Below the pieces are notes generated by a model, which worked only from the letters and a program-made list of their open reading frames with translations, did not search any database and had not been told where the DNA came from. From positions 1 through 11,951 of the forward strand of contig CAZGUG010000058.1 of the NCBI GenBank assembly GCA_964529035.1: DNA of 11,951 bases. Direction: 5' to 3'. A program made the position numbers and the translations under genes. Of the stretch, positions 1-6,165 are shown one piece after another. Positions within the stretch are counted from its first letter, which is position 1. Every line of letters starts with the position of its first letter. Source of the stretch: CAZGUG01 sp964529035 (GTDB lineage Bacteria > Bacillota > Clostridia > Ch29).

Positions 1-420
1 ACACCCGAAGCGGTTGGAGGTATCAGAAAAGCGCTGCAGGATATAGATATTAACGGTATGGCGGAGAAACTGGACATTGGTGTTCCCACCTTAAGGGATA
101 TTGTAGCGGAGCTTTTAAAACCCGGCCGGGACCCGAGGGAGGATATGCAGGGTCCGGTGTTCCTTAAGGAAGTCATGACGCTGGAGGATTTAAAGCCGGG
201 GATGGTGCTGACGGGAACGGTGCGCAACGTGATAGACTTCGGTGCCTTTGTGGATATAGGAGTGCATCAGGACGGACTTGTACATATTTCCGAGCTAAGT
301 GACAGGTATGTAAAGGACCCCATGGATATAGTTTCGGTGGGGGATATTGTAAAGGTGCTGGTGCTGGAGATTGACCCCGGCAGAAGCAGAATATCCCTTT
401 CGATGAGACAGGTCAATTGA
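1..420 (+). CDS. tex: Tex, S1-domain RNA-binding transcription accessory protein (3' end only)
   Basis: The reading frame is open from base 1 and ends at TGA 418-420, so about 139 C-terminal residues are visible; the start lies upstream. Tex is a conserved cytoplasmic nucleic-acid-binding protein linked to transcription. The first visible part (V-G-G-I-R-K-A-L..., then the V-P-T-L-R-D-I-V segment) matches the helical region that precedes the S1 domain in Tex proteins, including the typical R-D-P-R-E linker. The S1 domain follows at about bases 199-414, with the diagnostic stretch G-T-V-R-N-V-I-D-F-G-A-F-V-D-I-G, then D-G-L-V-H-I-S and a closing R-I-S-L-S-M. The protein ends right after the S1 fold, as usual for Tex. 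The next gene starts 20 bases downstream on the same strand, so read-through transcription is likely. The internal ATG at 58 is not a real start, because the family-typical sequence continues upstream of it. Confidence 0.93.
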   Translation, partial: TPEAVGGIRKALQDIDINGMAEKLDIGVPTLRDIVAELLKPGRDPREDMQGPVFLKEVMTLEDLKPGMVLTGTVRNVIDFGAFVDIGVHQDGLVHISELSDRYVKDPMDIVSVGDIVKVLVLEIDPGRSRISLSMRQVN

Positions 421-440
421 GCGGCAGGGGAGGGAACCAT

Positions 441-1577
441 TTGAAAGATAATACATCTAAGCAGAAGGATTACGGATACAGGTGGCTTGTATGGGGCATC
501 ATGTGTACAGCCTACGTGATAGTGTTTTTCCACAGGGTGGCCACAGGGGTTGTGGCCGACAACCTGATGGCGGAATTTGGCGTTACAGGGGCAGCCCTTG
601 GCAGCCTTGGAGCTGTATATTTTTACGTTTATTCGGTTATGCAGATACCGTCCGGGGTGCTGGCGGACACCCTTGGGGCCAGAATAACCGTGGCTGCAGG
701 CACAATGCTGGCCGGCACCGGTTCCATAGTGTTCGGAATGGCACCAAATATAGGTGCTGCTTATATCGGCAGGTTTTTGGTGGGCCTTGGCGTATCGGTT
801 GTATTTGTGGCCATTCTGAAGGTCCAGTCGGTATGGTTTAAGGAGAGCGAATTTGGCACATTATCGGGGCTTACTGCATTCATAGGCAACGGGGGAGCGC
901 TGCTGGCGGGTACGCCCCTTGCACTGGCGGTGTCGTATTTCAGCTGGAGGACGGTATTTGTTATAATTGGCGTAATTTCCATTGTTATATCGGTACTTAA
1001 CTACATTATCGTCAGGAACAGGCCGGAGGATGCGGGCCTTCCGCCGGTTATGCCGGGCGGGGAAAAGAAAGAGGATACATCGTCAAAACCCGGTATACTG
1101 GCCAGTATCAGGACTGTTGTAACCAACAAGCACACCTGGCCCGGGTTTGTTGCATTTGCAGGTTTTGCGGGGGCNNNNNNNNNNNNNNNNNNNNNNNNNN
1201 NNNNNNNNNNNNNNNNNNNNNNNNNNNNNNNNNNNNNNNNNNNNNNNNNNNNNNNNNNNNNNNNNNNNNNNNNNCTGGGACTGTCGGCTGCCGGGTTTGT
1301 GATTACGTGGGCGGTAGGCAAGGAGGTCAACCCGCCGCAAATCGCCGGGACAGCCATAGGAACCCTTAATATAGGCGGGTTTTTGGGCCCGTCCATACTG
1401 CAGCCCCTTATGGGGTACGTGCTTGAACTCAACTGGGCCGGGCATACGGTAAACGGCATCAGGGTATATTCCCAGGCAGCCTATACAAAAGCCCTGTCGC
1501 TGTGTGCGGTGGCGGTTATGATGGCGGTTGTAAGTATATTCTTTATTAAGGAGACCAACTGCCGGAATATATCCTGA
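441..1577 (+). CDS. Major facilitator superfamily transporter (interrupted by assembly gap)
   Basis: This is a 12-helix secondary transporter of the cytoplasmic membrane; the substrate cannot be read from the sequence. I prefer the TTG start at 441, because AGGGGAGGG (426-434) sits 6 bases upstream; a TTG at 417 overlapping the tex stop lacks this support. Helices 1-6 are visible before the gap (for example Y-R-W-L-V-W-G-I-M near the N-terminus). The loop after helix 2 has the MFS signature-like G-V-L-A-D-T-L-G-A-R. A charged central loop (G-G-E-K-K-E-D) precedes helix 7. Helices 10-12 appear after the gap. Only about 34 residues fit in the 100 N, whereas comparison of the two halves of the fold suggests about 85 are missing, including helices 8 and 9. 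The frame is open on both sides. The neighbouring amidohydrolase starts 19 bases downstream, so the transporter may import its substrate (inference). OPA- or ACS-like subfamilies are possible, but I cannot decide. Confidence 0.85.
   Translation: MKDNTSKQKDYGYRWLVWGIMCTAYVIVFFHRVATGVVADNLMAEFGVTGAALGSLGAVYFYVYSVMQIPSGVLADTLGARITVAAGTMLAGTGSIVFGMAPNIGAAYIGRFLVGLGVSVVFVAILKVQSVWFKESEFGTLSGLTAFIGNGGALLAGTPLALAVSYFSWRTVFVIIGVISIVISVLNYIIVRNRPEDAGLPPVMPGGEKKEDTSSKPGILASIRTVVTNKHTWPGFVAFAGFAGXXXXXXXXXXXXXXXXXXXXXXXXXXXXXXXXXXLGLSAAGFVITWAVGKEVNPPQIAGTAIGTLNIGGFLGPSILQPLMGYVLELNWAGHTVNGIRVYSQAAYTKALSLCAVAVMMAVVSIFFIKETNCRNIS
1175..1274. other. Assembly gap (100 N) inside the MFS gene
   Basis: The run is exactly 100 N, the conventional placeholder for a gap of unknown size. 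It removes the end of helix 7, helices 8 and 9 and probably part of helix 10 of the transporter. The true gap is probably nearer 250 bases, judged by comparing the lengths of the two six-helix halves. Confidence 0.97.
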
Positions 1578-1596
1578 TTAACGGAGGTATAAGGGA

Positions 1597-2754
1597 ATGA
1601 TACTTGTAAAGGGTGGAAAGATCAATACGATGGAAGGACGTATCCTGGAAAGGGGATATGTTCTTACAGAAAACGAAAGGATAAAGGAAGTGGGTGAGGG
1701 TGATGCGGGCCGGTGGGAGAAAAGGGCCGGACAGGTAATTGATGCGGCCGGCCTGTACGTGATGCCGGGTTTTGTGGACGCCCACTGCCACATAGGCCTG
1801 TTTGAAGACGGTATAGGCTTTGAAGGTGAAGACGGCAATGAAATGACAGACCCCGTTACACCCCATCTGAGGGCCATAGACGCAATAAACCCCATGGACA
1901 AAGCCTTTGAAGAGGCGGTGCAGGGCGGGGTGACCACGGTGGTTACCGGTCCCGGCAGTGCAAACGTGCTGGGGGGCGAATTTGCAGCGATTAAAACGGT
2001 GGGCGGCAGCGTGGAAGACATGGTTGTAAAAAACCCCGTTGCCATTAAATGCGCCTTTGGCGAAAACCCCAAACGGGTGTATCATGATAAAAAGGAAGCC
2101 CCCATGACCCGGATGGCGACGGCTGCCCTGTTAAGGGAGGCCCTTATGAAGGCCAAAAGGTACATGGAAAGGGTTGAAAGGGAAGAAAATAAAACCCCCG
2201 AACTGGACGTTAAGATGGAAGCCCTGGTAAGGGTTCTGAAAAGGGAGCTGCCCCTTAAGGCCCATGCACACAGGGCGGACGATATAATGACTGCCCTCAG
2301 GATAGCGCGGGAGTTTGATGTGGATATTACGATAGAACACTGTACCGAAGGGCACAGGATTACAGAAGTCCTGGTACGGGAAGGCAGGGGCGTGGTGGTG
2401 GGCCCCGGGCTTACGTCCAGGTCAAAGTACGAACTGAGGGATTTAACCTTCAAAACGCCGGGAATTTTGTCGGCCGCCGGGCTGGATGTGGCCATAATGA
2501 CAGACCATCCGGTGGTGCCAATACAATACCTTCCGGTATGCGCAGCCCTTGCGGTTAAGGAGGGCATGGAAGAATACAAGGCCCTTCAGGCCATTACAAT
2601 AAACGCGGCTAAAATTACCGGAATAGACGACAGGGTGGGAAGCCTTTCGGCCGGGAAGGATGCGGATATAGCCATATTCGACGGGCATCCCTTTGGTTAT
2701 ACAACAAGGACCCGTTACGTCCTGGTAAACGGGAAAATTATGGTTGATAATTAG
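1597..2754 (+). CDS. Metal-dependent amidohydrolase, imidazolonepropionase-like
   Basis: This 385-residue protein belongs to the amidohydrolase superfamily (TIM-barrel metallohydrolases, HutI-like group). The ATG at 1597 follows GGAGGT (1582-1587). An N-terminal beta-sandwich strand (I-L-V-K-G-G-K-I) leads to the hallmark P-G-F-V-D-A-H-C-H, giving metal ligands H63 and H65. K151 in A-I-K-C-A-F-G-E-N-P-K is a candidate carboxylated bridging lysine. H223/H225 (K-A-H-A-H), H248 (I-E-H-C-T-E-G-H) and D303 (M-T-D-H-P) supply the remaining ligands and the catalytic aspartate. The C-terminus has the usual G-S-L-S-A-G-K-D-A-D-I-A-I-F-D segment that closes the composite sandwich. All key residues are present, so the enzyme should be active. 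No hut genes lie nearby, so histidine degradation is unlikely; a cyclic amide or dipeptide-like substrate brought in by the upstream transporter is a guess. No signal peptide is seen, so it is cytoplasmic. Confidence 0.9.
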   Translation: MILVKGGKINTMEGRILERGYVLTENERIKEVGEGDAGRWEKRAGQVIDAAGLYVMPGFVDAHCHIGLFEDGIGFEGEDGNEMTDPVTPHLRAIDAINPMDKAFEEAVQGGVTTVVTGPGSANVLGGEFAAIKTVGGSVEDMVVKNPVAIKCAFGENPKRVYHDKKEAPMTRMATAALLREALMKAKRYMERVEREENKTPELDVKMEALVRVLKRELPLKAHAHRADDIMTALRIAREFDVDITIEHCTEGHRITEVLVREGRGVVVGPGLTSRSKYELRDLTFKTPGILSAAGLDVAIMTDHPVVPIQYLPVCAALAVKEGMEEYKALQAITINAAKITGIDDRVGSLSAGKDADIAIFDGHPFGYTTRTRYVLVNGKIMVDN

Positions 2755-2762
2755 CAGCGGTG

Positions 2763-2797
2763 TGTCCCCCGACCCTAAAGCTTGTCAATCGGGGACA
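2763..2797. repeat. REP-like imperfect palindrome with TGTCCCC / GGGGACA ends
   Basis: The left arm TGTCCCCCGA (2763-2772) pairs with the right arm TCGGGGACA (2789-2797), with one bulged C and a 16-base loop holding an AAGCTT core. It fills the 62-base junction between the amidohydrolase stop and the tsaE start. No T-run follows the right arm, so it is a poor intrinsic terminator. Short elements with GGGGACA ends are common in Clostridia and other bacteria, sometimes linked to REP-associated Y1 transposases; that link is recalled, not shown here. Only one copy is visible in this window. Confidence 0.4.
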
Positions 2798-2816
2798 TTT
2801 AAAGGATGTGTTTTTC

Positions 2817-3296
2817 ATGAAATATTCTTTTGTCAGCACCGGTCCGGGGGATACCCTGGAGTTCGGGATACGACTGGGAGGCTTTCTGCAGCCCGGTGAT
2901 ATCATATGTCTCGAGGGAGAGCTTGGCGCGGGGAAAACGGTACTTACCCGGGGTATAGCCAGGGGTATGGGAATCGATTGTTATGTTACCAGTCCAACCT
3001 ATACGCTGATAAACGAGTACCCCGGGGCGGTTCCCCTGTACCATTTTGACCTTTACCGGCTTGAAGACGGCGATGAACTGTACCATATAGGCGGTGAGGA
3101 CCTTCTGTACGGACAGGGAGTGTCGGTAATCGAATGGGCCCCCAGGGCGGAGGATCTGCTGCCGGAGGACTGCATCCGGATACGGCTGGTTAGGCTTGCG
3201 GAATCGGAATCCGCCAGGCTGATAGAACTGACGGCGGGCGAAAAATACCGTGCACTTGTGGAAGGGGTGGGAAAAAGTGAAAGTACTGGCTATTGA
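2817..3296 (+). CDS. tsaE: tRNA t6A biosynthesis ATPase TsaE
   Basis: TsaE is the small P-loop ATPase that works with TsaB and TsaD to transfer the threonylcarbamoyl group to A37 of ANN-decoding tRNAs in the cytoplasm. The 159-residue product has the family length. Walker A is G-E-L-G-A-G-K-T (residues 34-41). It is followed by the T-S-P-T-Y-T-L switch segment, the Y-H-F-D-L-Y-R-L Walker B-like strand and the conserved V-I-E-W tryptophan. I chose ATG 2817, with AAAGGA at 2801-2806 ten bases upstream. The longer frame from GTG 2760 only translates the palindrome and an unconserved segment. The 3' end overlaps tsaB by 20 bases, so the two are translationally coupled. It is the first gene of the tsaE-tsaB-rimI set, the same order as ydiB-ydiC-ydiD in B. 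subtilis. Confidence 0.95.
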   Translation: MKYSFVSTGPGDTLEFGIRLGGFLQPGDIICLEGELGAGKTVLTRGIARGMGIDCYVTSPTYTLINEYPGAVPLYHFDLYRLEDGDELYHIGGEDLLYGQGVSVIEWAPRAEDLLPEDCIRIRLVRLAESESARLIELTAGEKYRALVEGVGKSESTGY

Positions 3297-3993
3297 CACT
3301 TCTTCAATGGTGGCATCCGCTGCCATAATGGATAAGGAAAAACTGGTGGCGGAATACATAATAAACCATGAAAAGACCCATTCGGAACAGCTTATGCCTA
3401 TTATCGAGGAACTGCTGGAAAACTGCCGGATAAGCATCCGGGAAATAGACGCGGTAGCGGTGGCCAGCGGGCCCGGTTCCTTTACCGGACTCAGGATAGG
3501 TGCCGCCACCGCAAAGGGCCTGGCCCATGCCCACAACAAAAAACTGATTGGGGTGCCTACCCTGGACGGGTTGGCCTTCAACCTGCCATACTGCCAGGGA
3601 ATAATATGCCCGATAATGGACGCAAGGAGAAACCAGGTGTACACCGCATTATATAAATGGGACCGGGGCAACTTTTACAAGCTAAAGCCCCATTCGGCGG
3701 TGGCCCTGTCGGAACTTTTGGAAGAGCTTAAGGCCGGGGAAGAAGCGGTGGTATTCCTCGGGGACGGCGTTCCTGTACATCGGGAAGCAATAAAGGATAT
3801 GCTGGGAGAGCGTGCCAGATTTGCTCCCAGGAATGCCGACAGGCAGAGGGCATCTTCTATAGCCGAGCTGGCGATGGAGGCGTTAAAAAAGGGAGAAGGC
3901 GGAAGCGGTGACGATTTCGTACCCTTCTACCTGAGGAAATCCCAGGCCGAGAGGGAATACCAAAAAAAGCACGGCGGGGAAGACCGGCCGTGA
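3277..3993 (+). CDS. tsaB: tRNA t6A biosynthesis protein TsaB
   Basis: TsaB is the catalytically inactive ASKHA-fold partner that heterodimerises with TsaD and supports t6A synthesis. The 238-residue protein starts V-K-V-L-A-I-D-T-S, the first phosphate-like loop of the fold. It then shows H-S-E-Q-L-M-P, the signature A-S-G-P-G-S-F-T-G-L-R-I-G, and I-M-D-A-R-R-N-Q-V-Y, all typical of TsaB. The GTG start at 3277 is preferred: it follows GAAGGGGTGGG (3261-3271), and protein homology begins immediately after it. The upstream GTG at 3250 would add nine unconserved residues. The gene starts inside the end of tsaE, and its stop overlaps the rimI start (GTGA), so all three should be expressed together. 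The C-terminal tail (D-F-V-P-F-Y-L-R-K-S-Q-A-E-R-E) is also typical of the family. Confidence 0.95.
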   Translation: MKVLAIDTSSMVASAAIMDKEKLVAEYIINHEKTHSEQLMPIIEELLENCRISIREIDAVAVASGPGSFTGLRIGAATAKGLAHAHNKKLIGVPTLDGLAFNLPYCQGIICPIMDARRNQVYTALYKWDRGNFYKLKPHSAVALSELLEELKAGEEAVVFLGDGVPVHREAIKDMLGERARFAPRNADRQRASSIAELAMEALKKGEGGSGDDFVPFYLRKSQAEREYQKKHGGEDRP

Positions 3994-4436
3994 AGGGGCT
4001 TGTAATAAAGCCGATGCTTGTCGAAGACCTGGAATATATTTATGAAATTGAAAGGCTGAGCTTTTCGATACCCTGGCCGATGGAAGCCTTTGTCAGGGAG
4101 CTGACTTCCAACCGGCTCGCCCACTACCTGACCGTGAGGGATAAAGACAGGGTTGCGGCCTACGGCGGGATGTGGCTTATACTTGACGAGGCACATATTA
4201 CTAACCTTGCGGTGCACCCGGCATACCGGCGAAAAGGTATAGGCAGAATGCTTCTTAAGGGTATGATTGAATACGGGATTTCCAATGGCATAAAAAGCTT
4301 TACCCTTGAAGTAAGGGAAAGCAATCATACAGCCATTAAGCTGTATGAAAGTGCCGGGTTCATAAAGGCGGGCATCAGGAAGGGCTATTATTCGGATACC
4401 AATGAAAACGCCATAATAATGTGGCTTGAACTTTGA
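3990..4436 (+). CDS. rimI: Ribosomal protein S18 N-alpha-acetyltransferase RimI
   Basis: This 148-residue GNAT-family enzyme transfers an acetyl group from acetyl-CoA to the N-terminus of ribosomal protein S18. The acetyl-CoA loop is R-R-K-G-I-G (residues 80-85), following N-L-A-V-H-P-A-Y. The RimI-diagnostic segment L-E-V-R-E-S-N-H-T-A-I-K-L-Y spans 106-119, with E107 and Y119 at the positions of the proposed catalytic base and acid, followed by G-F and K-G-Y-Y. The GTG start at 3990 overlaps the tsaB stop by three bases and is served by GGCGGGGA (3973-3980). Location next to tsaB is widespread and supports the RimI call over other GNAT enzymes. The stop is only 10 bases from the end of a convergent gene, and I see no hairpin terminator between them. 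Confidence 0.93.
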   Translation: MKGLVIKPMLVEDLEYIYEIERLSFSIPWPMEAFVRELTSNRLAHYLTVRDKDRVAAYGGMWLILDEAHITNLAVHPAYRRKGIGRMLLKGMIEYGISNGIKSFTLEVRESNHTAIKLYESAGFIKAGIRKGYYSDTNENAIIMWLEL

Positions 4437-4446
4437 ACCCGGGCTG

Positions 4447-4653
4447 TCATTTCTTTCGGTGGACTTCCTCATCACCCGGCAGGGTTGGTTTTCTTTCGTT
4501 CCCCGGGCCGGACAGGCTTTTTAGCTGTTCAAAATCGGTATTTTGCGGCATAAGGTTGGTGCCCTCCAGGCCTTCTATCCGGGACACAGCCGCATCAGAC
4601 AGCACGTTTGTGTCGTGGGTTCTTTCGGCCAGGCTTTTTCTTCGTTTGGCCAT
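4447..4653 (-). CDS. Small hypothetical protein, 68 aa, convergent with rimI
   Basis: I do not recognise this protein. It is supported as a gene by a near-ideal ribosome binding site: on the - strand AAAGGAGGG lies seven bases before the ATG, read as CCCTCCTTT on the + strand at 4661-4669. The product is strongly hydrophilic and charged, with a basic start (M-A-K-R-R-K-S-L), a possible helix around residues 7-30 containing V-L-S-D-A-A-V-S-R-I, then a Pro/Gly/Asn-rich and probably unstructured tail ending in H-R-K-K. There is no membrane segment, no signal peptide and no cysteine pair. It interrupts the otherwise co-directional t6A genes between rimI and tsaD. Longer + strand frames across this region lack such a binding site and look like shadows. 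Possible roles (DNA- or RNA-binding, spore-related) are guesses only. Confidence 0.72.
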   Translation of the reverse strand: MAKRRKSLAERTHDTNVLSDAAVSRIEGLEGTNLMPQNTDFEQLKSLSGPGNERKPTLPGDEEVHRKK

Positions 4654-4689
4654 GCAAAATCCCTCCTTTTACGAAAAATCTCAGGGTAT

Positions 4690-4720
4690 ATTATGTTTCC
4701 CACTGCAGAAGCTAAAGCAA
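4690..4720 (-). promoter_or_regulatory. Possible promoter of the 68-aa gene
   Basis: On the - strand a TTGCTT (plus strand 4715-4720) and a CATAAT (plus strand 4690-4695) are separated by 19 bases, upstream of the small gene. The -10 is a good match (5 of 6), but the spacer is longer than the ideal 17. It is a weak but plausible sigma-A promoter. Confidence 0.35.
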
Positions 4721-4796
4721 AACGGATACGGGAAGGTGCTTTACACTCTCCCGACTGCCGGTTCTGTGTGAACTGGAAAGGCGGAGAATGCGGCAT

Positions 4797-4825
4797 TTTT
4801 ATCTTTTACTGTCGTGATGTATAAT
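4797..4825 (+). promoter_or_regulatory. Likely tsaD promoter (perfect -10, weak -35)
   Basis: A perfect TATAAT at 4820-4825 lies 33 bases before the tsaD start. The hexamer 17 bases upstream (TTTTAT, 4797-4802) is a poor -35, so activity may rely on the A/T-rich flank. The opposing small gene separates tsaD from rimI, so tsaD needs its own promoter. Confidence 0.5.
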
Positions 4826-4858
4826 ATATGTGTGAATTTCTGGAGAAGGAGATAATCT

Positions 4859-5923
4859 ATGGACTATTTACAGAGGGCGGCAAAAAAACTAGGCAGGTTC
4901 GGTGATGGAGATGCCAAAATCCTTGCAATAGAGACCTCGTGCGATGAGACATCCTGTGCCGTTGTTTGCAGCGGCCGCCGGGTACTGTCAAATATAATAT
5001 CGTCACAGGTGGAAATACATAAAAAATACGGCGGAGTGGTCCCCGAGATAGCGTCCAGAAAGCATATAGAACTGATAGATTACGTAATTGAAGAGGCGCT
5101 GAGCGAAGCGGAAGTTCGCCTTAATGAGATTGATGCCGTGGCCGTAACCCACGGCCCCGGGCTGGTGGGTGCGCTGCTGGTGGGAGTATCCTACGCCAAG
5201 GCGCTGGCCTTTGCGCTGGATGTGCCCCTTGTCGGGGTTCACCACATAGAGGGGCATATCTATGCCAATTACCTGGAAAAAAGTGACCTGGAGCCGCCCT
5301 TCGTGTGCCTTGTAGCTTCCGGGGGACACAGCCACCTGGTCAACGTAAAGGGATACGGCCGATATGAGATACTGGGCAGAACAAGGGACGACGCGGCGGG
5401 AGAGGCCTTTGACAAGGTTGCCCGGGCGCTGGGGCTGGGGTATCCCGGCGGACCGCTGGTGGAAGAAGCCGCCAGGAGAGGCAACCCGGATGCGGTTGAT
5501 TTTCCCAGGACCTACCTCGAACCGGGAAGCCTTGATTTCAGTTTCAGCGGGCTTAAAACGGCGGTTTTAAACCATCTTAACGTGTGCCGTCAAAGGGGAG
5601 ATACGGTGAACACTTTGGATGTAGCTGCCAGTTTCCAAAGTGCAGTGGTCCAGGTGCTTTCCGATAAAACCATTGCCGCTGCAGAAAAATGCGGAGCCCG
5701 GGTTGTAGCCCTTGCGGGCGGAGTGGCATCAAACGAGAAGCTGCGCGCCGTACTGGCCAGCCGGTGCGGGGAGCGGGGACTGCGGCTTGTGTACCCGTCA
5801 AAACTGCTGTGCACCGATAATGCCGCAATGATAGGTTGTGCCGGTTATTACAGGCTGATACGGGGTATCGTCAGCCCCCTAACTTTAAATGCCGTGGCTT
5901 CAATGGAAATTGATTCTTATTAA
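4859..5923 (+). CDS. tsaD: tRNA N6-threonylcarbamoyltransferase TsaD
   Basis: TsaD is the catalytic subunit that attaches threonylcarbamoyl to tRNA A37 to form t6A, working with TsaB and TsaE. The protein has 354 residues. Signatures are I-E-T-S-C-D-E-T-S near the start, the metal-binding H-I-E-G-H (H129 and H133), V-A-S-G-G-H-S, D-D-A-A-G-E-A-F-D-K-V-A-R, F-S-F-S-G-L-K-T, L-A-G-G-V-A-S-N and C-T-D-N-A-A-M-I-G with the third metal ligand D320. ATG 4859 follows GAAGGAG (4845-4851). It gives an unusual extension of about 20 residues before the conserved first strand, and there is no other in-frame start nearer to it. Its older name is gcp/ydiE. In B. subtilis it directly follows rimI; here a convergent small gene lies between. 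A DnaA-box cluster begins about 50 bases after its stop. Confidence 0.96.
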   Translation: MDYLQRAAKKLGRFGDGDAKILAIETSCDETSCAVVCSGRRVLSNIISSQVEIHKKYGGVVPEIASRKHIELIDYVIEEALSEAEVRLNEIDAVAVTHGPGLVGALLVGVSYAKALAFALDVPLVGVHHIEGHIYANYLEKSDLEPPFVCLVASGGHSHLVNVKGYGRYEILGRTRDDAAGEAFDKVARALGLGYPGGPLVEEAARRGNPDAVDFPRTYLEPGSLDFSFSGLKTAVLNHLNVCRQRGDTVNTLDVAASFQSAVVQVLSDKTIAAAEKCGARVVALAGGVASNEKLRAVLASRCGERGLRLVYPSKLLCTDNAAMIGCAGYYRLIRGIVSPLTLNAVASMEIDSY

Positions 5924-5972
5924 TTTGTCGATTTATGTTTACCCGTTTCGGGCAGCCGATGTCGATAAACCA

Positions 5973-6096
5973 TGTGTGAAATATGTGGATAATGTGGACA
6001 TACATTCCTGGAAATATCAGAAACCCCGTATATTCTTGTGGATAATCCTGTGGACATTGTGGAAAAGGTGTGGAAAGAGACAAAAACTTATCCACA
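5973..6096. promoter_or_regulatory. DnaA-box cluster downstream of tsaD
   Basis: Three perfect boxes (TTATCCACA) are present: TGTGGATAA at 5984-5992 and 6037-6045 on the - strand, and TTATCCACA at 6088-6096 on the + strand, spaced 53 and 51 bases apart. Between them are weaker boxes, all in the - strand orientation: TGTGGACAT at 5993-6001 and 6049-6057, TGTGGAAAA at 6058-6066, TGTGGAAAG at 6069-6077, and TGTGTGAAA at 5973-5981. So about eight sites fall in 124 bases. There is no dnaA or dnaN here, so this is more likely an out-of-origin DnaA-binding cluster that titrates or regulates DnaA than oriC itself. I recall that B. subtilis has such a cluster near gcp (= tsaD), which would make this a conserved position. 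Confidence 0.8.
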
Positions 6097-6127
6097 ATAA
6101 CCGGGCCTGTCATAAAACGCGTGCAAC

Positions 6128-6161
6128 TAAAAAACGGCCCCTGAATTCCCGGAGGACCGTT
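6128..6161 (-). terminator. Rho-independent terminator of bioY
   Basis: Read on the - strand, AACGGTCC (plus 6154-6161) pairs with GGGGCCGTT (plus 6133-6141) around a 12-base loop, with one G-U pair. The stem runs directly into TTTTTTAG. It begins five bases after the bioY stop codon. Confidence 0.75.
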
Positions 6162-6165
6162 AACA

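Noticed and set aside
417..440. TTG 417 as the MFS start overlapping the tex stop
   Set aside because: TTG 441 has AGGGGAGGG six bases upstream; 417 has no such site.
1546..2085. 179- and 164-codon - strand frames opposite the amidohydrolase
   Set aside because: Antisense to a gene with all catalytic motifs; residue composition is that of a complement shadow.
2760..2816. GTG 2760 as the tsaE start
   Set aside because: It would translate the REP-like palindrome and add 19 unconserved residues; ATG 2817 fits family length and has a binding site.
2799..3671. 290-codon frame on the - strand opposite tsaE/tsaB
   Set aside because: It lies fully antisense to two clearly recognised genes, has no recognisable domain, and its existence follows from codon bias of the real genes.
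4437..4446. Shared terminator between rimI and the convergent small gene
   Set aside because: Only ten bases separate the stops, and no stem with a T-run is visible in either direction.
4758..4776. Hairpin (CCGGTTC / GAACTGG, five-base loop) upstream of tsaD
   Set aside because: No T-run follows directly and it lies upstream of the likely promoter, so it is neither a clear terminator nor part of a riboswitch.
4433..4824. Two + strand frames (4433-4771 and 4543-4824) between rimI and tsaD
   Set aside because: No ribosome binding sites and no family resemblance; the - strand 68-residue frame has a strong binding site and better explains the region.
5924..5975. Terminator directly after tsaD
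   Set aside because: Only a four-base stem (CCCG / CGGG) is seen at about 5942-5952, with no following T-run.
5924..6127. Interpretation of the DnaA-box cluster as the chromosomal origin
   Set aside because: There is no dnaA, dnaN, rpmH or similar origin-linked gene in the window and no obvious A/T-rich unwinding tract beside the boxes.
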